Below are positions 27,162 through 38,960 of a stretch of 64,000 nucleotides of DNA, piece after piece. Positions within the stretch are counted from its first letter, which is position 1; every line of letters begins with the position of its first letter. The stretch spans positions 372,001-436,000 of the forward strand of contig NW_027305508.1 of the NCBI RefSeq assembly GCF_039555335.1. Direction: 5' to 3'. This DNA is from Amphiura filiformis (taxonomy: Eukaryota > Echinodermata > Ophiuroidea > Amphilepidida > Amphiuridae). The position numbers and the translations under genes were made by a program. The notes under the pieces were generated by a model. That model worked only from the letters and a program-made list of their open reading frames with translations, did not search any database and was not told the DNA's origin.

Positions 27162-27532
27162 CCCAGCAAACCCAAAATGTTTTTGACATTATTCGCAGGT
27201 TAGAAAATGTTGCCAGAAAGCATTTAAATGTTGTGTTATATAAAGGGTATACGTAACATAACATAGCATTCATAAACTTTTTTAAAAACTTATAGCTTAC
27301 TGCAAAATATTTATAAAATATTGTAATTTTAAGTGCTGACGAAATATTTGGCAAAAAATATTTGCAAAAATATTTTACAATAACATTTTGACAACATTTT
27401 AAAAATGTTGCTGTATAGTGTATTTTCATACAAAACATTTTTATGACCTTTACAAAGCCCGACATCTAATGTTATTAAAAAATTGTTTACCAACCATACC
27501 CCAAAATATAACTCATTAAAAATGTTTGCTGC
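27162..27532. mobile_element. Degenerate CCCAGCAAAC foldback downstream of GPCR copy 1
   Basis: Starts with CCCAGCAAACCC and ends near TGTTTGCTG at about 27532. It is followed by the same GTGTGCCGTTTTAGCATG sequence as the copy at 39864, so the insertion predates the duplication that separated GPCR copies 1 and 3. Confidence 0.65.
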
Positions 27533-27694
27533 GGTGTGCCGTTTTAGCATGTTTTTTGTCTGCAGCCATTTTTTATCAAACATTTTCGCTGCAGTTATCA
27601 GATGAAAGCATTAATTAGGTACCATCTAACAACTAGTCAAATCAACTGCATTTACATTTACTGCAATGTTTATCTTGAAAACCGTTTGTAAAAG

Positions 27695-28707
27695 TCACCG
27701 CCAGTTGCACAGGACACGTTTGTAAAACTTGCGTATCTTGATCATGGTAGCTGCATACAGAAACGGATTAATGCAGGAGTTGAGGTAAATCACATAGGAG
27801 AGTTGGTCACGATGGTATGCAGTATTACACTGGGGACAAAAGGTGGCGATGAGAGCGTACAATACAAATGGCAGTGTGCAGATGTTGACAACCAATACAA
27901 TAGCACCAAGTACTATGGCTGCCTTCTTGTAGCGCTTGTTTGGATCAGCGTCATACCTTGGTATAGATGCTCCATGAGCCATTGGTACTGAAGTGCTACC
28001 ACTTGGTCCTGCAGCAGAACTACTTGAACTTGGATTCGCATTCTGAGATGCCATACTGGTATTGCTCCTAGGATGTACCATTCGTTGTCGCAATTTTTGT
28101 ATCAGCTGAACAAAAAATGCAATACTGAATGATTCAATCGCAAGGAGTGGACCAAATATTTCTACAATGAACTTCATAAGTGCAAAAACCATGTTATGAT
28201 TTGGCGGTGAGCGGCAATCTTGGCTGAAGTCATAGTAATCATGTAAACCAGGAGGTATCAGCATATCAAACAACAGCGTTTCGATGGTTCCCAGTAGAAT
28301 CCCATAGAGCCAAATCCCACCGATGATACACATTATGTGCTTTCTGGATTGGATCCTCAGATACTTGGGATACTCTCTGGACAGTAGCAGAAATCGATCC
28401 ATGCTTATTGCTACAGTTGTTACCAATCCAGCACTGATAAACAGATTAATCAGAAAATTGATCAGCATACATCCGTACTTGCCATATGGCCAAATTTTCA
28501 AGGCAAGTTGAGGGAAATGGAAAATTTGAACCAGGCCTATCCCAAGGTCAGCGCATGAGAGGTTCAAAATCAATAAATTACCCGGTTTCTGTCGCAGAGG
28601 TGTTACTTTGAGGAAAGCAGCTATTGTAGCCATGTTGCCAATGAGAGTCATGATGATTATAATGCTGATACTATATAGAGAATGTGTAGGCTACTACCCA
28701 GTTCCAT
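27695..28707 (-). pseudogene. Rhodopsin-family GPCR, copy 1, broken in TM1
   Basis: Intronless class A GPCR closely related to copy 2. From an internal Met at 28651 it is open for 318 codons. Visible marks are N in TM1 (GNMA), NLSCAD in TM2, Cys at the start of TM3, DRF in place of DRY, GGIW in TM4, a second extracellular-loop Cys (DCRSPP), a Ser-rich third intracellular loop, NICTLPF in TM6 and NPFLY in TM7. The start equivalent to copy 2 is at 28705-28707 (MELGSS is retained). However, 14 nt replace 18 nt just before ATTATAATC, a 4-nt deletion that shifts the frame and gives a stop within about 16 codons. Starting at 28651 would lose the extracellular N-terminus and half of TM1. It is either a recent pseudogene or an assembly error. 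Confidence 0.85.
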
Positions 28708-28739
28708 TTCAACTTTGGTTTGTTCTGAATGGTACTAAA

Positions 28740-29545
28740 TATAGTCTTTGATGAGGTTGATTAAGACAGGCTCAATCTAAAACAATCTGTGTTGCTGTTA
28801 TGACCAATAGAAGAAGTAGCTGTGTGCATGTGCAAGGCTTATATAGGTTTGCTGTGTTTAGGAGCTGAGGACGTACTTGCACATAAATAGGGAGCTATAT
28901 AGCTGTTTCACAAAGATCCAAGAACTCGCATCAATCTCAAAAATTGCAGGCCTCATCAAAGTTAACAGACTGTGATTCACAGAAAATTTGTGTTATTCTC
29001 TTAAAATTGAAGACGCCATCAAAGTTAATGAACCGCAATGTTTCTGCAAGTGTCACTCTCAAAATTCCACATCAAAGTTCACAAACATTTGTCGCTTAAC
29101 TGGAGACTAACAAAATGAGCGAAATCCTTTACCACCCACCACACGAACTGTACCACAAAATAGAAATGCTACATGTAGGCAAGTTGGTCTTGGCAATGCC
29201 ATGCAGATCAACGTAATGAGACGGATAATTTAAGTTTTCACATGTATCCTCCCAAGAATGTTGATTGATTAGCTTTAAAAAAACCTGAACAAATTATACA
29301 TCAAGGCAACTTACTGTCATGAAAAATATACAGCATGCAGATTAGATCATCTGCATCGGCGACTTTCAATATTAGATTTGCTAATATTCTTTAACACTTG
29401 GCCCAAACAAAATGTGACCATAATCTTTAAAAGAATTACAAAACAGCCAATAGGAAGTTACTTTCTTACTGTTACTTTCAATGAAAATATTTGTATGATT
29501 TACGTATTAATGCATCTTGTTCACAATGTATCTTTGTAAATGTAG
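28740..29545. repeat. Upstream flank shared by the GPCR copies
   Basis: Non-coding. The string TGACCAATAGAAGAAGTAG (about 28800) recurs at 38336 and 40669, and CACAATGTATCTTTGTAAATG (about 29522) recurs at 38862 and, with one change, at 44939. The three GPCR copies are thus segmental duplicates that include their promoter regions. I see no specific promoter element. Confidence 0.7.
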
Positions 29546-30012
29546 GGCCCCTTGAAATCAGTGTTTTGACCAAGCCTCAAAATAAGCATATCTGGACCAG
29601 GAGCCACACATTTGAAAAAAACCCAGCTCCTGGTCTTGTGATTATCTAGTGAACCAGGAGCCATTTTTAAAGAGCTAAGAGTCATTTAAATTTCAATTGT
29701 ACACATTAAATACAAAACCTGCTTTAACTACCAGGCTCTATTTGAAAAAAAATGTAGAGCCTGGTTCATATGATTTGTGTGAGTGCCAAAAATCATAATG
29801 AGTTAATTGTTGATTATAAGCAGAATCTGACTTGCAAACCGGTACCTATTTTAATGCAGCAGTTAAGTTCCCATAGTTTCATGTAGATCATTATTATTTA
29901 ATAACTGTCAGATATTGTGGACCAAGTTGCCAAGAAAACATTTTATCAATCTCCCAAAGCTTGAATTTGCCTTTTTGAGCTGGCAGATGCAATAGGATGG
30001 AGCTGTCAGTAT

Positions 30013-30213
30013 TAGGGACCATTCAAAAACACTTACTTAAACACTTGGGCCCCCTTTCAGACCTTAAATTATTTTCAGGGCCCCTTCTTTTGGCCCCCCC
30101 TTTTTGGCCCATAGAAAATAGTGTAAACTCATGTTCTACGAGAAAAATTATGGTGTAAAAATTTCCAGGGCCCCTTTTTGCATCAGGTCCTTACAAGTGT
30201 TTGTGAACAGTCC
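30013..30213. mobile_element. Short TIR element (about 200 bp)
   Basis: AGGGACCATTCAAAAACACTT at the left matches, reverse-complemented, AAGTGTTTGTGAACAGTCCCT at the right. It is flanked by TTA/TA on both sides. The interior has GGGCCCC blocks and no frame. Confidence 0.6.
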
Positions 30214-30455
30214 CTTATGCAGTGGCTGCATGCAGGGCCGGATTTACCTTTTGCTGGGCACAACATGATTGTCCATAAGGCTTGATCAATTCAAGCACCC
30301 TGATTGGTTGAAAGTTTTCCAATACATATTCAATGGCTTTCAAATATTACTGCCCTCAAATTTTGTTATCACAATAGTTATGATGCACAGAGTGTTGACA
30401 TTTGTATCAAAGACATCTCACAAGATGACAGGAAGAGCCTTTGCAACACGTAATG

Positions 30456-32190
30456 CTGGACAATAAGATATTCTATAAATATTTGGTGCTATTCAGCTGA
30501 TTGTTGGACAAGGTGACCTTCAACATCTTTCCAAGAATAAGAGGCTGTCAATTAAGTCCTGGGAATTAAGTCTTCAAAATGCAGTATTGTTGCATGCTAC
30601 TTTATTCATCTATTTATTAAAATCTTAGTAGGGAAAACCACAACTTTAATATATACTGCGCCAATAAAATATCCTTACACTTGGAAAAATAATCATAATT
30701 TCAAAACTGAACAATATTGGGGTAAATTTGTTTTTTTGATAAATGCACTATCTAATACAGCACATTATGACACTATATTGAATCCAATGTGACCTCAAGA
30801 AGTAAAGTTACAAGCAATTGAATACATGAATACAAAAGCCACCTAAGTCCATGCGGTTATTTTGAGAGAAAACCTGTGTATCATTTTTAATTCCTTCAGT
30901 TAGATTTACATGGTCAATATGGTAAGTTTTACGTGCAAATGAGCGGATTAACCTGTATTAGGTATGACGATTAGCATTTCAGGGACTTCGTGGGGTTCAT
31001 TTTAAAGTTTGGACTTAGGTGGTTGTTTGAATCATATACAAAGACAACAATGTTAGAATGAGATTACCACTAGTAAGATAATACAAAATAAAGCACACAG
31101 GTATGTATAATGTTGATAAGCATTCTGCCATGTAATATAAACCACACACTTTCCTTTATTAAACCCATTTTTTGTTCAAAAGTCATTCTCTAGCAATGAA
31201 TGTGTTACAAGTGGACTTTTATACATACTGGATTTCAATCAATGTGTTACAAGACTCAAATCATGGAATTGGGTGATTCTTTCATACATGCTATTTTTCA
31301 CATGCCCAATAGACACAGAGAATGAATTTGAGTTGTTCTTTCATGCATATGACAGGCCTATGTATAACAACAATTTCCCATGCTTAACTCAATTTGGACT
31401 CAGTATGGACTTAGGTGGTTTTTGTATTCATATATTCAATTGACTAGACATGCTAGACAAAGGTACAGTTTTAAAAGTGACAAACTGGCCTATACAAGGC
31501 GCAAAAAGATTCCAACAAGCGAAACAAAGAGACAACACAGCTTCTTCAATGAAGCGTTATTTAAAACAGTTTTTATTTCAGTTTTTGCTTCTCTGTACTT
31601 TTCATAAATTTCATTTTATTTGGCAGTTCTTTTGTTTCAGTTTTCTTTTGGTCCTTTTGTTCTTAATTAAAGCAAAACGCATAAATTAGCCATTCACCAC
31701 TATCAAACCAGATGTCTAGTCTGTGGAATTTTGAATAGGCCAGTTTGTCACTTTTAAAAGCTTTTAAAACTGGACCTTCGTCTAATCAAATGCTTGTAAC
31801 TTTCCTTCTTGAAGTCACATTGGATTCAATGTGGTGTCATAATGTGCAGGATTAGATAGGGCATCTATTAAGAAAACAAAGTTACCCCAATATTGTTCAG
31901 TTTGGAAATTGTGATTATTTTTCGAAGTGTAAGGATACTTTACTGGCGCAGTATATATATAATACAACACACAGAAGTAGCATCAACATTTCGTATTAAC
32001 ACGTAATATGCACTGGACAATAAGATTTTCTAAAAATATTTGGTGCTATTCAGCTGATTGTTGGACAAGGTGACCCTCAACATCTTGATGCCAATTAAGT
32101 TTTCACAAAGTCTTCACAATGCAGTATTGTTGAGCACTACATTATTCATCCATTTATTAATATCTTGGTGAAAACCACCCCTTTAATATA
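30456..32190. repeat. Composite of direct repeats around a foldback
   Basis: Two direct repeats (about 30461-30654 and 32016-32190, sharing GGTGCTATTCAGCTGATTG) flank an inverted-repeat pair. The left arm is about 30654-30850 and the right arm about 31785-31956. The right arm is interrupted at about 31446-31783 by another small inverted-repeat element whose ends share CAGTTTTAAAAGTGACAAAC and its complement. No gene is present; the ORFs near 31380-31690 lie inside these repeats. Confidence 0.65.
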
Positions 32191-32863
32191 ACACACAGAA
32201 GTAGCATCAACAATTTTTGTATTCCATGACATTTGATAAAAAATGAACTACTTCTTCAGTACGACCAGGTCAGCCCTGGTCAGGTTGTTCTTAGAAACCT
32301 GATCTATTATTCACAATTTGAGCGCAAAAAGTTTAATAAAAAAGGCCATCCTATACTGCATTGTCAGTAATAAACGCTCCCCCTCTAATCAACGCCCCTG
32401 TCATATTTCAAAGAAAAAGTGACCATTGTACGAGTAGTCTGTAACTTCCATGTCACTAAGTTTTCACTGAGTTTTCACTGAGTAAATCACATTCTTGTTT
32501 AAAATGCACTTAAATTTTTCTTTTAAATTTGGCCATAAATCAGACTTTTTCATGACTTTTAGCAAAATTGAGCAGTTTTTAACCATTTTGGGTGAAAATT
32601 TCTCCAAGTTGGTCATAAATAGATAAATTAATTCAAAAAAATTTAAAAACTGGTCATAGATATTATTATCTAGTTGGTTTTTTTTTTTTAATTATTTCTG
32701 TTACATTGCTCGAAAAAATGTGGGTAAAAAACCCTTTTTTTATTGGATTTTTTCCAAAACTGAGCATTCATAAATTTATCAAGTCTGCACCATTTTAAAT
32801 ATATTTACATTTATATAGAAACATTACTTTAGACCAAAATTTTAGCATAATTCCAGGGTTAAA

Positions 32864-33607
32864 GCAATAATGTGTGATTTGCATAAAAAATAGATTCTCA
32901 TTTAAAAGGGCATTTCGTGATCCACAGCATCATCCCCCCACTTTTCTCAAGAAAAGTTGAGATTTTTATATCACTGGAAACCTCTGGCTACATAATGTTT
33001 ATGTACAAAAAATTTCTTGCAGATTAATTCGCTTAGCAAAGATATCAGGATTTTTGAATTTCGTTCTGGTGCACCAGAACGAAACACATTGTCTATGGAG
33101 CAGTGTAATACACATAATCATGCATAATTCGCAAACACAAAATCACCTGAAATTTTGGGAATAAGCTTTTTTTCGTGGATATCTACTGAAAAATGTCATA
33201 AAAAGAGGATGTTAGGATCACGAAATACTCCTTGATCACATTATTGAGCCAAACAAATTCATGAGGTATAACGAAGAAAATTGCGATTCATTCCAACGCC
33301 TACAATGCGTGTACTACGCTTGCCGATCGTATTACATTTAACTGCACAGAGCATCGCGCTCGACATGCATGTCTACATACAAGCTGACATCATCGGTACA
33401 TGTTAGCAAGTACTCCATCGCTGAACTCTGAATAAAAACCGGTCGACCGCTTTTAATACAAAAGTTAAATTTTACTTTTATAAAAGCACTTCAGGCTTAG
33501 TCTTTTACGTGGTATTTTAGTATACCACTGGGCATTATAATTATGCAAAAGTAGAAATCCGAGTAAAAATTGAGGGCGCTGCTGTGAAGCAAATCACACA
33601 TTATGGT
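32864..33607. mobile_element. TIR element A (AATGTGTGATTTGC ends)
   Basis: The left end TTAAAGCAATAATGTGTGATT pairs with the right end AATCACACATTATGGTT. The interior includes a perfect 26-bp palindrome at 33059-33084. A related element lies at 34784-35309, partly in inverted orientation: the CAGGCTTAGTCTTTTA and CCAAACAAATTCATGAGG motifs of A reappear there as complements. No coding frame. Confidence 0.6.
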
Positions 33608-33610
33608 TCT

Positions 33611-33896
33611 AACCCTAACCGCCTAGGGGCTTTTTGGCGACGGAAGGAAAGAAGGAAAGAATAAAGAGAGAAAAGAAGGAAAGAAGTTGTTTGCTCTGGG
33701 TGGGATTCGAACCGAGACCCTCGCATGCCAAGCACTCGGTCGGCGACACCTTGCCACGGGTCAGGGCTTCGCTGGCCAGCGAAACCGTGCCTATATATCA
33801 CTTAGGGCGATTGCGTCATCACACCACGTGGGATGCATGCACGAACAGCGCATATATCAAGTAGTATTTTGTAGTATTCAGGGCTGTTAGGGTTAA
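33611..33896 (-). mobile_element. tRNA-derived SINE-like element 1 with TTAGGG-type ends
   Basis: Bounded by AACCCTAACCGCCTAGG on the left and CCCTGTTAGGGTT-type sequence on the right. Read on the minus strand it contains GTGCTTGGCATGCGAGGG and CGGTTCGAATCCC, resembling the anticodon arm and B box of a tRNA-Ala-like gene. The A box is degenerate. A purine-rich GGAAAGAAGG tract forms the far end. ORFs across it are incidental. Confidence 0.6.
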
Positions 33897-33930
33897 GGAA
33901 GCCTATACTGAGTTTCGATAGTGGTAACCT

Positions 33931-34221
33931 AACCCTAACCGCCTAGGGGCTTTTTAATGACGGGAAGGGAAAGAAGGAAAGAATAAAGAGAGAAAAGAAG
34001 GAAAGAAGTTGTTTGCTCTGGGTGGGATTCGAACCCGAGACCCCTCGCATGCCAAGCACTCGGTCGGCGACACCTTGCCACGGGTCTTGGGCTTCGCTGG
34101 CCAGCGAAACCGTGCCTATATATCACTTAGGGCGATTGCGTCATCACACCACGTGGGATACATGCACGAACAGCGCATATATCAAGTAGTATTTTGTAGT
34201 ATTCAGGGCTGTTAGGGTTAA
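33931..34221 (-). mobile_element. tRNA-derived SINE-like element 2, direct duplicate
   Basis: Nearly identical to element 1, same orientation, separated by about 34 bp. Its B box is the fuller GGGTTCGAATCCC (minus strand, near 34025-34037). Differences are mostly one-base indels in G or C runs. Confidence 0.65.
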
Positions 34222-34783
34222 GACCAAAGACAAACCTTAATATGGGGAAATGTAAGTGGTGTTCAGTGAACTTAGATACTAAGTTCAATGTTTATTTGAA
34301 CATATGTGACACGATCAAGGGAAATGAGTCGGATGTCGCTAATATTGATTTTGAAATATTGGCAAAGAAAGTGTTACAATTCTTTTGTTTTATATTGTTT
34401 TCAGCGATTGATAAATTGATGTAATTTCACAAAGAAAAGTCATATCAACTTGCCGGATTTTCAGTTTCTGAAAGCTCTAAATGTCCTCTTTAGAAACATG
34501 TGTAAAACTCATTTTCGACTCATTTTTGTGACTCATTCCCCTTGATCATGTCACATTTATAATCATGCGTTTTTTAAGATACCATGGAACAAAATGAAAG
34601 TCTTTTCAATTCACTAGACCTTTTTTTTGTTCATTAGGAATTCTGTACCCTTTTTTTCTTCAAAACATTCTAGAAACTATAAGGTGTACTCCGCTATAAG
34701 CCCAGTGGTAATTTTGGCCAAGTTCATAAATCAATGCTTTGCTCTCACATGTAAGAACAAATTTTATAAAAAGAAATATTAGT

Positions 34784-35309
34784 TAAAGCCATTATGTGTG
34801 ATTCAGGCATGAGAATTTTCAGTTTAAAAACCTGAATTTAGTTTTTTTTTGTGTCAAAATTTCCCCAACTTTATTTACTTTCAGCCTGTTTTAGTACTTT
34901 TCACCCAATTTCACACGCATTTTCAGGTTTTTTTTAGGAAACTGCAGTAAATTTCTACTTTTTTCATTTTTGTAATGCCCTGTGGTGTACTAAAATACTA
35001 TTAAAGACTAAGCCTAAAGTGCTTTAATTACAGTAAAATTTAAGTTTTTATATTAAATCCAGAGATATCCAGTTTTATTACGAGTTCACCAATTGAGTGA
35101 TGGCTAAACACATCGCTTGCATGTTTATCATTGAATCTAGTGACGTATAAACTGTATGCATATTGCTATTTCGTCTGAGGTCAAGTTAGGCACTGGAACG
35201 AAATAGCAATTTTCTTTGTTTTTCCTCATTTGTTTGGCTTGAAATTAAATTGGTGAAAAGTAACATTTAAATAGGAATCTATTTTTTACGTAATCACACA
35301 TTATGGATT
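34784..35309. mobile_element. TIR element B, relative of element A
   Basis: The left end TTAAAGCCATTATGTGTGATT matches the right end AATCACACATTATGG. Together with element A it brackets the SINE pair. Confidence 0.55.
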
Positions 35310-36050
35310 TAAAAAATGACATTCCATGCTCCATACCAGGTATGAAACAACAAAACATTGACATAGATGATAGAAATTACCAGCACATCAGGCAAACCCA
35401 TTATACAAATTATAGGAAGTATTTCCATCCCTGGAAAAGAAAAGAAAAAGTTTTTCCATCCCTAGTTTTAGAGTGAAATCACCCATCTTGGGGGCATATA
35501 TACCCGAGTAGTTATGGTACATATATCAAAATCAATTCAGTTTGGTAAAGTTTCAAAATAAACTCATTGTATGATCTTTTAAAATGAGTTTGGCAATTTG
35601 GGGTGTTTTTTTTTTTTCAAATCTGATTTTTTGGCAATTTGTAATGTTTACACATGTCCCAACTTACACCTTATTGGATTCATCCAAATTCATTGTGTTT
35701 TGAAGACAACAAAGCAACGTTCCTGACAGCTGTTACTAGTATTTTATATTTGGCAAAGAATAACCAAATTAAAACTGGACCGAAATCGTATATTAACACA
35801 TTCCCTCATTTCACTAGAAGTCACACTACTATTTATAATGAGAAATTTTCAGTGTCCAAATGATACACTTGAAAACATTTTTTTTTTTTGTAATCTAGAC
35901 ATAAATTGCCTATTTAGTTTGTCAAATTCAAAAATCTGAGAGTTTCCTTATAATTGGCCCCTTTCAGCCGTTTATAGCAATTTGGCTCGGCTAACTCCAA
36001 TCAGGCCAGAAAGGCTAGAAAAGGAGTCAATTATAAAAAAACTCTATATA
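35310..36050. other. No recognised gene
   Basis: AT-rich sequence with homopolymers (T-runs at about 35610 and 35878). The 69-codon frame at 35654-35863 shows no family features. Confidence 0.55.
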
Positions 36051-36659
36051 ATACCAAATGATCCAAAGATTAATATGATTGAGTGATGTTTGTTGGGATT
36101 TGAAAAGTTAAAATTACACAGTGTGACTTCAGGGTTTTTTTTAATCTGGAGAGTATTCTGCATGGTTGATACCCGTTAAAACATCCTTCTTATGTCACTT
36201 TTTGAATTGCACCTACATGTTATTCCGGTTTATTTTTAAACAAGTGTGGTATCATATTGCAGAACTTTCAAAATACTCTAAATGTTCTTCTGGATTTTGT
36301 TGCTTTTAATTAACTTTACTCAACTTCCAATCAAATGGAAACTTTTTTATTGATGTATTTACATGCCTTTTGTCCAAAATACATTATAGTGCACCATTTT
36401 AACCTTACTGAATAGACTGTCCCACGGTCTCAGTTCCATCTCTGGGTAAATAAGTAGAGCTAAAACCACCTTCTCCTTCACTCCAAATATTATACCAACA
36501 CACCACTAAGCCCTAACTACCAGCAACAAAGTTATCATGCTCCTGGAGCACTAGTGTCGACGAAAACTCAATTAATCTACATATCAACTTGTTTATTTTT
36601 TTATAATAGTTTTCCTAATCCATGTATCGGGTTTATTAAATGTTATATAATCTACATTA

Positions 36660-36890
36660 CCAGTCGTTCTCCATGGACCCGAGGGAGGGTCTAACTATGA
36701 AAAGCATTGCATGCATGGATACCACGTGATGCGATGATGCAATCAGCGTATACGTCATATACATGGAAACGCTAGCCCGAAACCCCGTGGGTACAGGCTG
36801 GTGATCTAGTGCGAGGGGTCGGTGACTTCTTTGTTCATCTTCTTTCCCTTTTCGTTTACTCTTTCCCTTCCGATAGCAAAAAGACATGGG
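36660..36890 (-). repeat. Possible distant SINE-like fragment
   Basis: Contains CACGTGATGCGATGATGC and a TTCTTTCCCTTTTCG pyrimidine tract, in an order reminiscent of the 33.6-34.2 kb SINE-like elements. The tRNA-like head is not convincing. Confidence 0.3.
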
Positions 36891-37073
36891 TTAACAAGTT
36901 TTTTCTGCTGCAATTTTCTGTTCTCCGCTACCATTTCCTGATCGAAAGTTTTTCCTGAAGTTATCATCAGATAAAAACATTGTGGTAAGCACCATCTAAT
37001 AAGTAGTCAATCAACTGTATTTACAATCACTTTATAGTTTCATTGTTTATCTTGACAACTGTTTGTAAAAAAG

Positions 37074-38084
37074 TCACCGCGAGTTGCACAGGACACGTTT
37101 GTAAAACTTGCGTATCTTGATCATGGTAGCCGCATACAGAAATGGATTAATGCAGGAGTTGAGATACATTACATAAGCCAGTTGGTCACGATGGTAGGCT
37201 TTATTACACTGGGTACAAAAAGGGGTGATGAAGGCATACAGTACAAATGGCAATGTGCAGATGTTGACAACCAATACAATAGCACCAAGTACTATGGCTG
37301 CCTTCTTGTAGCGCTTGTTGGGATCAGCGTCAGGCCTAGGTATAGCTGCTCCATGAGCCATTGGTCCTGTAGAGCTACCACTTGGTCCTGCAGCAGACCT
37401 ACTTGAACTTGGATTTTGAGATGCCATACTGGTGTTGCTCATGGGGTGCACCATTGGTTGTCGCAATTTTCGTATCAGCCGAACAAAAAAAGCAACACTG
37501 AATGATTCAACTGCAAGGAGTGGACCAATCATTTGTGTAAAGAACTTCACCAATGCAAACACCAGGTTGTGATTTGGTGGTGAGCGGCAATTTTTGCTGA
37601 AGTCAAAGTAATCATGAAAACCAGGTGGTGTCAGTTTATCCCAAAAGAGTACATCGACGATTCCCATCAGAATACCATAGAGCCAAATCCCACCGATGAT
37701 ACAAATTATGCGCTTTCTGGATTGGATCCTCAGATACTTCGGATACTCTCTGGACAGAAGCAGAAATCGATCCATGCTTATTGCTACGATTGTTACCAAT
37801 CCAGCAGTGAGAAACAGATTAATCATAAAATTGATCAGCATACATCCAGATTTGCCATATGGCCACATTTTCAAGGCAAGTTGAGGGAAATGGAAAATTT
37901 CAACCAGGCCTATCCCAAGGTCAGCGCATGCGAGGTTCAGAATCAATAAATAACCTGGTTTCTGTTGTAGAAGTGTTACTTTGAGGAAAGCAGCTATTGT
38001 GGCCATGTTGCCAATGAGAGTCGTGATGATTATAATGCCAATAGCAACTAAATACAGAATGTGTTGGCTACTACCCAGTTCCAT
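37074..38084 (-). CDS. Intact orphan-type rhodopsin-family GPCR (copy 2)
   Basis: A 336-residue, intronless class A GPCR, presumably at the plasma membrane. TM1 about 9-33 (N26 in IGNMA), TM2 46-68 (D55 in LACAD), TM3 80-104 starting with C81, DRF 105-107, TM4 126-148 (W134), second-loop Cys 166 (disulfide partner of C81), TM5 176-203, Ser/Pro-rich third loop 204-258, TM6 262-287 (NICTLP 274-279), TM7 301-320 (NPFLY 313-317), then a short basic helix-8 region (IRKFYKR). Counting from C81 as 3.25, position 3.32 is Ile, not Asp, so an amine ligand is unlikely. The usual toggle Trp of CWxP is Thr. The start Met is conserved in copy 1. The ligand is unknown. An acidic ERY/DRY-type G-protein contact is largely kept (D-R), so coupling is plausible. 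Confidence 0.9.
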   Translation of the reverse strand: MELGSSQHILYLVAIGIIIITTLIGNMATIAAFLKVTLLQQKPGYLLILNLACADLGIGLVEIFHFPQLALKMWPYGKSGCMLINFMINLFLTAGLVTIVAISMDRFLLLSREYPKYLRIQSRKRIICIIGGIWLYGILMGIVDVLFWDKLTPPGFHDYFDFSKNCRSPPNHNLVFALVKFFTQMIGPLLAVESFSVAFFVRLIRKLRQPMVHPMSNTSMASQNPSSSRSAAGPSGSSTGPMAHGAAIPRPDADPNKRYKKAAIVLGAIVLVVNICTLPFVLYAFITPFCTQCNKAYHRDQLAYVMYLNSCINPFLYAATMIKIRKFYKRVLCNSR

Positions 38085-38299
38085 TTTAAGATGATACCTG
38101 ACTATTATATTAAAAAGGTATTCTCGAAGTGGGAAATCTGCTAACCCGGGCTGCTAACTATTGGAGCTTTCCACAAACAGGTAGCTCTTTTCAAAATGTT
38201 TTGTTTTGAATGTGCTAACAGTTGCGACTGATGTGCTCCACAAAGTATTTGCTGCTATAAAATACTGGTCTTTGAGGTTGATTACAAGCTTTGCAACCC

Positions 38300-38960
38300 G
38301 CAGAGCCAATCTAAAACAATCTGCGTTACTGTTATGACCAATAGAAGAAGTAGATGTGCAAGCTGTGTCAACCTCTAAATAATTGTAGATCTCGTCAAAG
38401 TTCACAGATGTTGATGCTTCTCTGTGGTGATTACCACCACAAACCTGTCATGCCATGCCTATCAACGTAGTAAGATATATAGATGATTCAGCCGCAACAT
38501 TTGATCAAAAGCTGAAGTGGTCCCCATATGCATGCTTCGTTCCAAGAATTTTGATTGGGTAGATTTAAAAAAATCCTGAGCCAATCAGACAACTTATGCA
38601 TGCTCAATAGCAGAAATCAGCAAATAAGGGAAATTAGTGTTGTGAGAAATATACGGCATGCAGATTAGATCACCTGTATTAATGTTTAATATTAGAAATA
38701 TTTGTTAATATTCTTTACCACTTTGGTTGAAACAAAATGTGACCATGACCAAGAATAAAAAAACAGTCAATTTAGGAATTTCCTTGAAATCTTATTTTTA
38801 CTTTCAATAATAATATTTGTACTTTGATTTATTACTGTATATTTATTTATACTTCTTGTTCACAATGTATCTTTGTAAATGCAGGATCTACTTGGAAACC
38901 AGTGTTTTGACATTGAAGGAGTTTAATACCCTGGGTATAAGAAAGTTGAAATAAATAAAT
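38300..38960. repeat. Upstream flank of GPCR copy 2, duplicated
   Basis: Resembles 28740-29545 and the split copy at 40620-40913 plus 44455-45000. A short (AAAT)n run lies at 38951-38975. No coding sequence. Confidence 0.65.

Noticed and set aside
33601-34215. Frames of 60-76 codons on both strands
   Set aside because: They lie across the duplicated SINE-like elements and include the tRNA-like B box.
37614-37949. 111-codon plus-strand frame
   Set aside because: Antisense shadow of the intact GPCR gene.
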